Part shown: positions 1-6,491 of the stretch, one piece after another
How the letters are laid out: each line of letters starts with the position of its first letter
Numbering within the stretch: position 1 is the first letter of the stretch
Assembly (NCBI GenBank): GCA_002291495.1
Contig: DBAE01000188.1
Location: 5,158 to 12,392 of the forward strand
Reading direction: 5' to 3'
DNA: 7,235 nt
Source of the DNA: Bacteriovoracaceae bacterium UBA1018
GTDB taxonomy: Bacteria > Bdellovibrionota > UBA1018
Notes under the pieces: generated by a model
What the model was told of the DNA's origin: nothing
What the model saw: only the letters and a program-made list of their open reading frames with translations
The model's database searches: none
Position numbers and translations under genes: made by a program

Positions 1-1
1 G

Positions 2-334
2 GTCAAGATGGTAAAAAGGGGAGAAGGTCGAGCTGGACTTGATCGTTATCCCGCTCTCGCGACTGGTGTCGGCGGAACTCCTGCCGGAATTCGTATCGGC
101 GGAGGCCCACAGTTCTCAGCTGGGGATTTATCATCAAGTTGGATGCAGGGAGTCCGATATACATTTAAGAGTAGACTCTTTTTAATCCCGCTTCAGAGGG
201 GACAAGAAGGGAACTCAAGCGCAGCCAATTCTTTGACGTTAAGTTCTGAGAGTTGGTTAGGGCGTGAGCCAACGTACGATGAATGTTTTCAGAACGTTAG
301 GTCTATGGTGGGGATAATTGATAATGGTTGCTAG
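2..334 (+). CDS. TadE/TadG-like pilus assembly protein, C-terminal part (5' truncated by window edge)
   Basis: The reading frame is open from the left edge to a TAG at 332-334, giving about 110 residues with no need for a start inside the window, so this is the end of a longer gene. A Met codon at position 8 exists but has no visible ribosome site and is probably internal. The visible part is Gly-rich, followed by a beta-type stretch (GVRYTFKSRLFLIPL) and the ending LTLSSESWLGREPTYDEC. That pattern resembles the C-terminal extracytoplasmic part of TadE/TadG-like proteins, where a 'seswlgRE' type ending recurs; this is recalled family knowledge, not a search result. The membrane anchor or prepilin-like N-terminus would lie upstream and cannot be seen. 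Two cysteines occur near the end (DEC and the final residue). The end overlaps the next pseudopilin gene by 11 bases, which implies translational coupling. The identity is moderately supported, mostly by context. Confidence 0.6.
   Translation, partial: VKMVKRGEGRAGLDRYPALATGVGGTPAGIRIGGGPQFSAGDLSSSWMQGVRYTFKSRLFLIPLQRGQEGNSSAANSLTLSSESWLGREPTYDECFQNVRSMVGIIDNGC
307..313 (+). promoter_or_regulatory. Shine-Dalgarno-like site deciding the start of the 324 pseudopilin gene
   Basis: GGTGGGG lies 10 bases before the ATG at 324 but only 4 bases before an in-frame TTG at 318. The spacing favours ATG 324. The site sits inside the end of the upstream coding region, as expected for overlapping, coupled genes. 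Confidence 0.45.
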
Positions 335-848
335 TCGAGCTTTGCCGAAATTAAAGAACGAAGATGGCCAGAGCGTGCTTGAATTTATGTTCATGCTGCC
401 GGTCATGATCGCGTTCGTCTTAATTTTGGTCCGAGTCAATACAGCGATCCAGATGTCTATTGTCAATCAACAGTATGTACGCGCTCAAGCACATTGGCTG
501 ACCTTCAATTCGTCCGTTTATCCTACAATTGATCTACGGCAGAAAAACTTTGATAACCTCGACAGCAGTCGAATGATCATCGGCATGTCCGAAAAATCCA
601 TCACTGACGAAAACAATGAACCGATTGCTTCTACTCAGCTTGTCGCGCAATCCAAGACAAAGGCTGGCGGTGAAGGTCCTTCTCAGGAAGAGCCTCGTGA
701 ACGAGGAATGGTTCGAGTTAGAACTACGGTAAGCCTATGCACACAGTCTAACCACGCGACGGTAAATGGAGTGAAACGCCCAATCACTCCAAACTCGTTG
801 TCTGAAAATACTCAAATTAACTTTTGTGAGAGTCCACAAGATGGCTAA
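324..848 (+). CDS. TadE/TadF-type pseudopilin
   Basis: This 174-residue protein (from ATG 324) has the layout of a Tad minor pseudopilin. A short polar, basic leader ends at Gly15 and is followed by QSVLEF, so Glu20 falls at +5 of the mature chain. This is the G|xxxxE(F/Y) signature of Flp-type prepilins and TadE/F. A hydrophobic helix follows at about residues 21-41 (FMFMLPVMIAFVLILVRV) and then a soluble domain. By family knowledge the leader is cut by a TadV/CpaA-type peptidase and the protein sits in the inner membrane or pilus base, where it supports pilus assembly. Cys139 and Cys168 in the outer domain could form a disulfide; this is inference. Residues about 108-132 are Gly/Glu/Arg-rich and probably flexible. 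The start was chosen by ribosome-site spacing over an in-frame TTG at 318. It overlaps the previous gene by 11 bases and lies 18 bases before cpaB. TadE versus TadF cannot be separated by eye. Confidence 0.75.
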   Translation: MVASRALPKLKNEDGQSVLEFMFMLPVMIAFVLILVRVNTAIQMSIVNQQYVRAQAHWLTFNSSVYPTIDLRQKNFDNLDSSRMIIGMSEKSITDENNEPIASTQLVAQSKTKAGGEGPSQEEPRERGMVRVRTTVSLCTQSNHATVNGVKRPITPNSLSENTQINFCESPQDG

Positions 849-851
849 AGC

Positions 852-857
852 GGGAGG
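852..857 (+). promoter_or_regulatory. Ribosome binding site of cpaB
   Basis: GGGAGG, a near-consensus Shine-Dalgarno, lies 9 bases before ATG 867. It fixes the cpaB start and occupies most of the 18-base gap after the pseudopilin gene. Confidence 0.75.
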
Positions 858-866
858 TAACGTAAT

Positions 867-1700
867 ATGAATAATAAAGCCTTAACGCTTTCTCTCTTCA
901 TCGCTGGTTTCGCGGTTTTTATGGTGGATAGCTACGTCCGTAGTATCGAAGACGAAGCCAAGAAAAAGTTCGGTACAGAAGTCCTAGTCGTAAAAGCAAA
1001 ACGAGACATCCTGGAAAACGAGACGATCAATGAAACTTTACTCGAGCTCACTCCGGTGCCTAAAAAGTTCTTAGAGCCTGCTTCAGTTCACTTTGAAAAG
1101 AAAGAACAAGACAAAGAGACCGCAAAGAGTATGAAGGCTCTCTCGGGATCTATCGCGATTGTACCTATCAAAAAAGGCGAGCAGATTACATTTAACAAGA
1201 TAACCGAGCCAAGTATCCGTACAGGTTTATCACCTCAGATTGCTCCTGGTCGAAGAGCTATTGCTATTCCAGTAAATGATATTAGTGGCGTATCTAAACT
1301 CGTTAAGCCTGGAGATCGTGTTGATTTGATCGCGGTACTCGACGTGGGTGGCGGCAGAGAGAATAAGATCGCTAAGACTATTTCTCAAGATGTTGTTGTT
1401 TTATCCGTCGGTCGAAATGTGACCAATAACATCGCCCGAGTTATCGAGATCGATGGCAAAAAAGAGAAGGTTAAATCTCTCAATGAAGACTCAACCTTTA
1501 CGTCAGTCACGCTCGAAGTTGATCCTCAGCAGGCACAAATTTTGGCCTTAGTGATGGCCAATGGTGAGAATGCGATTACTTTATCGCTCAGAAATAATGA
1601 CGATACTGATCGGGTTCCGCTCAGCTCCACGATGGCTGTCGACGTCCTTGGTGTCGACGCAAGCCGTACGCAGAGGGGGGTCGCATCCGGAAGGCGCTAA
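867..1700 (+). CDS. cpaB: CpaB/RcpC, Flp pilus assembly protein
   Basis: This 277-residue protein has the usual length and order for CpaB/RcpC. One N-terminal membrane helix (about residues 6-24) is followed by a charged stretch. A SAF-like domain follows from about residue 38 (VLVVKAKRDILENETI, then IAIVPIKKGEQITFNKI), and then the RcpC/CpaB domain opening with APGRRAIAIPVND at 126-138 and KLVKPGDRVDLIAVLDV near 144-160. A later conserved-looking stretch (VTLEVDPQQAQILALVMANG) fits the same domain. By family knowledge it is an inner-membrane-anchored periplasmic protein that works with the secretin and may modulate its channel or bind peptidoglycan through the SAF domain. The C-terminus is short and basic. 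The gene starts after a strong GGGAGG site and ends 5 bases before cpaC, which supports co-transcription. A six-G run sits near the 3' end (1675-1680). Confidence 0.93.
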   Translation: MNNKALTLSLFIAGFAVFMVDSYVRSIEDEAKKKFGTEVLVVKAKRDILENETINETLLELTPVPKKFLEPASVHFEKKEQDKETAKSMKALSGSIAIVPIKKGEQITFNKITEPSIRTGLSPQIAPGRRAIAIPVNDISGVSKLVKPGDRVDLIAVLDVGGGRENKIAKTISQDVVVLSVGRNVTNNIARVIEIDGKKEKVKSLNEDSTFTSVTLEVDPQQAQILALVMANGENAITLSLRNNDDTDRVPLSSTMAVDVLGVDASRTQRGVASGRR

Positions 1701-1705
1701 GTTAA

Positions 1706-3382
1706 ATGCATAAAACTAAGAGTCAGCTTCAATATCTTCAAGTTTATGTCTTAGCGGCGATTGTATCGCTGGAGTGTACACTTTTGCCCAAAGCGGCCTT
1801 TGCTCAAACTGAAGCTACAGAATCAAGCGAAGAAGCCGCTCCAACAGCGACAGCGCTGCCAGCGGCTAAGAAGAAAAAATTTAAGAAGTCTAGGCTCACT
1901 CATGACTCATCAGAGGGGGTCGCTGATCGTCGCAAGCTCCTATTGACGAGCGGCGAAGACAAGACCGTGGACTTAGACTTCAACGTCGAAGGAGGCCCTA
2001 ACGGTATTACCGTAGGAAATCCACAAATCGCGATGACAACGCTCGTGCGTGTTGGAGAAGAACGAAAGCAAATCATATTTAAACCCCTCAAAGCGGGTGA
2101 GACATCCGTTACAGTTCGTGATCCGGATGGTTCGATTAAGCTGATCTTTGATGTTGTTGTAACTGGAAATAATTTATTAAGACGCGCAGGTGAGCTACGA
2201 GATCTTTTGCGAGATATTGAAGGCATTAATATTCGTGTCGTGGGTCAGAAAGTAGTCATCGATGGCGAAGTATTAGTTCCAGCCGACTACGGTCGACTTC
2301 TATCAGTTGTAACGGATAAATCTTATGTCGATCTAGTACTTAATTTAGCTACGCTTTCATCTTATGCGATTCAAATTTTGAGTAAGCGCATTCAGGAAGA
2401 TATCAACACGTTTGCCGCTCAAGTAAAAACTCGAGTCGTAAACGGAATGATCTTTCTTGAAGGTACAGTCGATAATGCAGACCAGGCACGACGAGCTGTC
2501 GAAGTTGCGCGGCTTTACTTACCTGAAGTGAAGCCAGGTAATCCTTTGATCGCAAAAGATCCAACCGCACAAGTGATGCCTGCTCGTTCATTGGTGGTGA
2601 ACTTCTTAGTAGTCAATCCACCTCCACCTAAGAAACAGGAAAAATTAGTGAGAATCACAGTCCACTTTGTAGAGCTGTCAAAGACATACAGCAAGATCTT
2701 TGCTTTCAAATGGGCGCCAGGATTTACCTCGAATCCACAAATCAGTTTTGGTCAGTCGCCAGGAGGCGAAGCAAGTGCTAGTGGCACATCCTTCACAGGA
2801 ACGATCTCCAGCCTCTTTCCAAAGTTGCAAAGCGCACAAAATGCTGGATATGCACGAGTGTTAAAGACTGGCAGTCTGATCGTTAGAAGTGGTCAGAATG
2901 CCGTCATCGAGGAGCAAACAGAGTATCCTTATTCGACACTTGGTCAAAACGGACAACCAGTCGGTCAATCTAAAAATGTCGGTCTTGCGGTGGCAGTTAC
3001 TCCTCAAATCTTAGGACAGAGCGAGGACATAGCACTTGATCTAGACATGAGCCAAAGTAATGTGGTGGGTCGTGCCCCAGCAGCTGGAGCTGCTCCAATC
3101 AGTGCAGTTCATAAAGTAAAAACAAAGATCTACCTTAAGTCTAACGAGAGCGCTGCAGTGGGTGGCGTGAGTGCGACAACGGCAGGAACAGACTTTAACA
3201 AAGACGATCCTACCGAATTACAAAACAGCGGAACAACCGAAAAACTTTTCGATCTAACTCGATCTAAGAATTATCAAAAACAAAAATCCCAATTTGTAAT
3301 CTTTGTTACACCACAAGTGATCGAAAACGCCTCCGAAGGCACCGAAGACTTGCGCAAAAATTTTAGAATTAAGGTGAAATAA
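1706..3382 (+). CDS. cpaC: CpaC/RcpA, type II/IV secretin of the Tad pilus
   Basis: This 558-residue secretin forms the outer-membrane channel for the pilus. Residues 1-33 look like a Sec signal peptide with a cut after AFA (A33|Q34). An Ala/Glu-rich spacer and a basic patch (KKKKFKK, 55-61) follow. Residues about 76-154 match the pilus N-terminal domain seen in CpaC-type secretins (start RKLLLTSGEDKTVDLDF; later IIFKPLKAGETSVTVRD). Two BON-like segments follow: about 164-215 (INIRVVGQKVVIDGEV) and 233-273 (VKTRVVNGMIFLEGTVDN). The secretin core runs from about 311 (LVRITVHFVELSKTYSK) through GSLIVRSGQNAVIEEQTEYPY to QFVIFVTPQVIE at 529-540. At 558 residues it looks somewhat long for a CpaC, in line with the additional BON-like unit. 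The ATG at 1706 follows a GGAAGG site at 1689-1694 that overlaps the end of cpaB. The next gene starts 2 bases after the stop. No secretin pilotin or RcpB is seen nearby. Confidence 0.93.
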   Translation: MHKTKSQLQYLQVYVLAAIVSLECTLLPKAAFAQTEATESSEEAAPTATALPAAKKKKFKKSRLTHDSSEGVADRRKLLLTSGEDKTVDLDFNVEGGPNGITVGNPQIAMTTLVRVGEERKQIIFKPLKAGETSVTVRDPDGSIKLIFDVVVTGNNLLRRAGELRDLLRDIEGINIRVVGQKVVIDGEVLVPADYGRLLSVVTDKSYVDLVLNLATLSSYAIQILSKRIQEDINTFAAQVKTRVVNGMIFLEGTVDNADQARRAVEVARLYLPEVKPGNPLIAKDPTAQVMPARSLVVNFLVVNPPPPKKQEKLVRITVHFVELSKTYSKIFAFKWAPGFTSNPQISFGQSPGGEASASGTSFTGTISSLFPKLQSAQNAGYARVLKTGSLIVRSGQNAVIEEQTEYPYSTLGQNGQPVGQSKNVGLAVAVTPQILGQSEDIALDLDMSQSNVVGRAPAAGAAPISAVHKVKTKIYLKSNESAAVGGVSATTAGTDFNKDDPTELQNSGTTEKLFDLTRSKNYQKQKSQFVIFVTPQVIENASEGTEDLRKNFRIKVK

Positions 3383-3384
3383 CT

Positions 3385-5559
3385 ATGGCAGGGCATATTA
3401 TCGCAGTCGTAGGTGGCAAAGGGGGAGTTGGGAAGAGTGTCTTCGCAGCTAACCTTGCTATTGCCTACATGCAAGATTTCAAACAACGCCCTCTCATCGT
3501 TGATCTCGACTTAACGAGTTTAGGTGATCAAAATATCATCTTGGGTCAAAGCCCTCAAAAGAGCATTGTCGATGTTTCGAAGATGCCCGCTGGACCGATC
3601 GATCCTAAAACTTTGTCTCCATTTATGGTCAATGCGCAGGCAGGTTACTCCTTTATCGGAGCGCCAAGAGACGCGATCATGGCTAGAGACCTCGACATCG
3701 ATGGCTTGGGGAGATTTTATAAAGCGATTACGAACGTATTTAACCTTGTAGTCGTCGATTGCGGAAATGGAATGGATGCTTCAGCGATGAAGACGTTCGA
3801 GTACGCTACAGCAATCTTTGTCGTGACCACGGCAGATATTATTGTCATTAATCAAACCAAACGAGTCTTATCAAAAATCCAAGAACTCCTGTTTCCACCT
3901 GAAATGGTACAGGTCGTAGTGAATCGCTACTCGCAAAACTCAATTATCAATGCGCAAGTCATCCAAAAAAATCTCAATCGTCAGATCTTTGCTGCAATTC
4001 CAGAAGACGTAAACTCGTGCGATAGTTCACTGGCCAAGAGTATTCCTCTCTGTATCGCCGCGCAAAATGCGCCGATATCTCGTGCTTATCATGATCTGGT
4101 TCGTAAGATCCAACAAGTGAACCTTCTCGACAATCTTGCGAAGCTGAAAAAACCTACTGGCGTTGCAGCCAAAATTCAAGCTCAGACTCAAAGCGGGGGA
4201 GCGCAATCTGCGGCGGGCGGAGATAGTTCTAGTGGCTCTTCGGGTCCAAATGGGCGCAGTATGGCCGCACCAGTTGATGCTTGGACTGCGATGAAGCTTA
4301 GGATTCATAAAGCTCTTGTCGAAAAAATGGATCTTAAAAAGACCAACACAGATACAAGCGATCCCAAGCAAAGGGCCGTATTAAGAGAAAGAACCCAAAA
4401 GGGTGTCTTGGATGTACTCAACACGGAAGATACAGCATCACTTCTTAATACTCGTGAACTCAAAGCTCAAATGTTCAAAGAGGTTCTGGATGAGGCATTG
4501 AGACTAGGACCTCTCGAAGATCTCTTAGCAGATGACTCGGTCACTGAGATCATGGTCAATGCACGGGACCAGATCTATATCGAAAAATCAGGCAAGCCTA
4601 CGATGTCCAAAGTCACGTTTAGTAGCGAGCAGCAGATGATGACCGTGATTGAGCGGATCGTGACTCCTTTAGGTCGTCGCGTAGATGAGAAAGTTCCTTA
4701 CGTCGATGCACGTCTTCAAGATGGATCACGTGTTCATGTTATTATCCCTCCTCTCGCATTGCGTGGCCCAACAATTACTATTCGTAAGTTTCCTAAGAAA
4801 AGAATTGAAGCGAGAGACTTAGTTGGTTTTGGATCGATGACCGAAGAGATTGCTGATTTCTTGAGATGTTGTGTTGAAGCCAAACTCAACATAGTTGTCT
4901 CAGGTGGTACAGGTTCAGGTAAAACCACGCTTCTAAACGTTCTCTCAAACTTTATTCCAGTTAACGAACGTATTATTACTGTCGAAGATTCTGCAGAGTT
5001 GCAGCTTGGCCAGGAGCACGTGGTTCGACTTGAGACACGTCCAAAAAATATTGAGGGCGAAGGTGAAGTTAGCATTCGAGATCTAATCAAGTGCTGCTTA
5101 CGTATGAGACCAGATCGAATCGTAGTCGGAGAATGTCGATCTGGGGAAGCACTCGATATGCTTCAGGCTATGAATACGGGACACTCCGGTTCGCTTACCA
5201 CTTTGCACTCAAATAATCCTCGAGAATGTATTGCTCGCTTAGAGACTCTGGTGATGATGGCAGGTCTAGGATTGCCATCCAAAGCAATCAAAGAGAATAT
5301 TGCTTCAGCTGTAAATCTCATCATTCAGCAAAGCCGATTGAGTGATGGATCGCGAAAAATCACCCACATTAGCGAAGTCACCGGTATGCAAGGTGATGTA
5401 ATTAGTCTCCAAGATATCTTTGTCTATAAACAAGAAGGTCTGGATAAGAAACGCAAGATTATCGGTCGATTCGTGCCGACGGGTTTTATTCCTAAGTTCG
5501 TAGAAGAGATGGAAGCAAAGGGAATGAAGATCTCAAGGGGTCTTTTCGCAGCTAAATAG
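3385..5559 (+). CDS. cpaF: TadZ/CpaE-TadA/CpaF fusion: MinD-like ATPase joined to Tad pilus secretion ATPase
   Basis: One open frame of 724 codons carries two P-loop ATPases. Residues 1-250 are TadZ/CpaE-like: the deviant Walker A GGKGGVGKS at 10-18 (signature Lys12, Lys17), Walker A' IVDLDLTS with Asp40 and Asp42, and a VVVDCG strand at 122-127 with Asp125. By family knowledge this half localises the pilus machine. The N-terminal receiver-like domain usual in CpaE is absent; the P-loop begins at residue 10. A linker (253-297) with a Gly/Ser/Ala-rich core (270-292) leads into a CpaF/TadA ATPase. This half has an N-terminal domain (PLEDLLADDSVTEIMVN), Walker A SGGTGSGKTT at 506-515 (Lys513), Asp box VEDSAEL at 533-539, Walker B RIVVGECRSGEA with Glu583, and a His box TGHSGSLTTLH with His600 and His608. 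It would power pilin polymerisation at the cytoplasmic face with TadB. Both halves look catalytically intact. The gene begins 2 bases after cpaC and is followed by tadB after 23 bases. A Met at 293 could allow a separate CpaF product, but no strong ribosome site precedes it. Confidence 0.93.
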   Translation: MAGHIIAVVGGKGGVGKSVFAANLAIAYMQDFKQRPLIVDLDLTSLGDQNIILGQSPQKSIVDVSKMPAGPIDPKTLSPFMVNAQAGYSFIGAPRDAIMARDLDIDGLGRFYKAITNVFNLVVVDCGNGMDASAMKTFEYATAIFVVTTADIIVINQTKRVLSKIQELLFPPEMVQVVVNRYSQNSIINAQVIQKNLNRQIFAAIPEDVNSCDSSLAKSIPLCIAAQNAPISRAYHDLVRKIQQVNLLDNLAKLKKPTGVAAKIQAQTQSGGAQSAAGGDSSSGSSGPNGRSMAAPVDAWTAMKLRIHKALVEKMDLKKTNTDTSDPKQRAVLRERTQKGVLDVLNTEDTASLLNTRELKAQMFKEVLDEALRLGPLEDLLADDSVTEIMVNARDQIYIEKSGKPTMSKVTFSSEQQMMTVIERIVTPLGRRVDEKVPYVDARLQDGSRVHVIIPPLALRGPTITIRKFPKKRIEARDLVGFGSMTEEIADFLRCCVEAKLNIVVSGGTGSGKTTLLNVLSNFIPVNERIITVEDSAELQLGQEHVVRLETRPKNIEGEGEVSIRDLIKCCLRMRPDRIVVGECRSGEALDMLQAMNTGHSGSLTTLHSNNPRECIARLETLVMMAGLGLPSKAIKENIASAVNLIIQQSRLSDGSRKITHISEVTGMQGDVISLQDIFVYKQEGLDKKRKIIGRFVPTGFIPKFVEEMEAKGMKISRGLFAAK
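4192..4260 (+). other. Low-complexity Gly/Ser/Ala linker between the TadZ and TadA halves
   Basis: Codons 270-292 of the fusion gene are almost all Ser, Gly, Ala, Gln, Asp or Asn (for example GGDSSSGSSGPNG). The segment separates the last TadZ-like helix (about residue 250) from the first CpaF-like helix (DAWTAMKLRIHKAL, from 298). This is typical of a flexible tether between folded domains. It stays in frame with no stop, so the join is not explained by a simple frameshift. Confidence 0.8.
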
Positions 5560-5567
5560 TGCGTAGA

Positions 5568-5577
5568 GAAGGGGGGT
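5568..5577 (+). promoter_or_regulatory. Ribosome binding site of tadB
   Basis: GAAGGGGGGT lies 5 bases before ATG 5583, within the 23-base gap after the fusion ATPase gene. It contains a run of six G (5571-5576). It is a strong purine-rich site and supports the chosen start. Confidence 0.65.
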
Positions 5578-5582
5578 AAATA

Positions 5583-6452
5583 ATGAGCATCTACAAATAT
5601 GTAGGACTTATTAGTATCGGCGTAGCCGCACTCCTCGTTTCATATCACTACAACCGCAGATTTTTGGATTGGTTGAGATTTCAATCCTTAGGGACTCGCG
5701 ACTACATCGCTGAAAAGCTTTCGGCGATGTTTATTGAGATCCCACCACATAAGATCCTTCTTGGGCAGTTTGCCATTAGCTTTGGCTTAGGCACCGTCGT
5801 ATTTTTGGCGCTATTGCCCCAACTCTTTCCTGCGGTCATGCTTTCAATCTTGGTGACATTTTTAGGTTGGAAAGCTCCAAAGCCCATCGTTGACTTCATG
5901 TATAAGAGAAGGACTGAAAAGCTAGTTCTGCAAATGGTGGATGGCTTAAACTTGATGTCTAATGGTCTAAAGTCAGGACTTTCAGTGGTTCAGTCTATGT
6001 CTTTGGTGACGCAGGAGATGCCAAATCCTATTCAACAAGAGTTTAATCTTGTTTTAAGTGAGAATAAATTGGGCGTGTCTCTTGAGGAGGCATTCAATAA
6101 TTTAGCTACACGTATCAAGGCAGACGATGTCGAAATGTTTGTCACTTCGATTAATATTTTGAAAGAAACCGGCGGAAATTTGGCGGAAACCTTTGATACG
6201 ATTACTTCAACAATTCGTGAAAGAATCAAAATCGAGAAGAAAATCCAGGCAATGACCGCACAAGGGTTCTATCAAGGCATGTTTGTGATGGCGATTCCGC
6301 CGATTATGGGTCTTATGTTCTATCAAAGTGACCCAGAATTCATGACACCACTGTTTACGACGCCGCTAGGTTGGCTTATCATTATGATAATCCTTCTTCT
6401 TGAAGTGATTGGGTTTGTTGTAATCATGAAGATTATTAAAATCGACGTATAG
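5583..6452 (+). CDS. tadB: TadB, inner-membrane platform protein (type II secretion F domain)
   Basis: This 289-residue membrane protein has a normal length for TadB. It has an N-terminal helix (about 5-22), a hydrophobic pair at about 58-98, a cytoplasmic T2SSF domain at about 110-226, and two C-terminal helices (about 229-250 and 262-286). Within the F domain, GLKSGLSVVQSMSLV, then LGVSLEEAFNNLATRI, and KETGGNLAETFDTITSTIRER followed by KIQAMTAQGFYQG form the TadB pattern (TGGNLAE...TIRER...ALTAQG). TadC proteins differ in this segment, so TadB is preferred. By family knowledge it forms the inner-membrane platform that couples ATP hydrolysis by TadA/CpaF to pilin insertion, normally together with TadC. 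Here no tadC follows. The gene is 23 bases after the fusion ATPase and 39 bases before the YD-repeat gene, on the same strand. Confidence 0.93.
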   Translation: MSIYKYVGLISIGVAALLVSYHYNRRFLDWLRFQSLGTRDYIAEKLSAMFIEIPPHKILLGQFAISFGLGTVVFLALLPQLFPAVMLSILVTFLGWKAPKPIVDFMYKRRTEKLVLQMVDGLNLMSNGLKSGLSVVQSMSLVTQEMPNPIQQEFNLVLSENKLGVSLEEAFNNLATRIKADDVEMFVTSINILKETGGNLAETFDTITSTIRERIKIEKKIQAMTAQGFYQGMFVMAIPPIMGLMFYQSDPEFMTPLFTTPLGWLIIMIILLLEVIGFVVIMKIIKIDV

Positions 6453-6480
6453 AGAAAATTTGTCATACGTCCGGGTAATA

Positions 6481-6486
6481 GAGGGG
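6481..6486 (+). promoter_or_regulatory. Ribosome binding site of the YD-repeat gene
   Basis: GAGGGG lies 5 bases before ATG 6492 and 11 bases before a second in-frame ATG at 6498, so either start is possible. The difference is only two residues ahead of the signal peptide. No terminator hairpin or convincing promoter is visible in the 39-base gap, which suggests read-through from tadB. Confidence 0.6.
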
Positions 6487-6491
6487 AAAAG

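Noticed and set aside
318..320. TTG as the start of the pseudopilin gene
   Set aside because: It lies only 4 bases after the GGTGGGG site, while the ATG at 324 has a normal 10-base spacing and is the commoner start codon.
1675..1680. Six-G runs at the cpaB 3' end and in the tadB ribosome site (5571-5576) as phase-variation tracts
   Set aside because: They are short for slippage-driven switching. In cpaB, slippage would change only the last few residues, and in tadB the run is explained by the ribosome site.
1706..1777. Lipoprotein signal in the secretin (Cys24)
   Set aside because: The residues before Cys24 (SLE) do not fit a lipobox, and a good signal peptidase I site (AFA|Q) follows at residue 33.
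4734..5090. Antisense open frame inside the cpaF half, and similar minus-strand frames elsewhere
   Set aside because: They have no ribosome sites or recognisable domains and lie opposite strongly conserved coding sequence, so they look like codon-usage shadows.
3385..5559. Fusion as an assembly or frameshift artefact
   Set aside because: Both halves share one frame with a long, well-formed low-complexity linker and no remnant stop or start context at the join; an artefact would more likely break the frame.
6460..6482. Promoter between tadB and the YD-repeat gene (TTGTCA ... TAATAG)
   Set aside because: The two boxes are only 11 bases apart, far from the usual 16-18, and the second box is a poor match.
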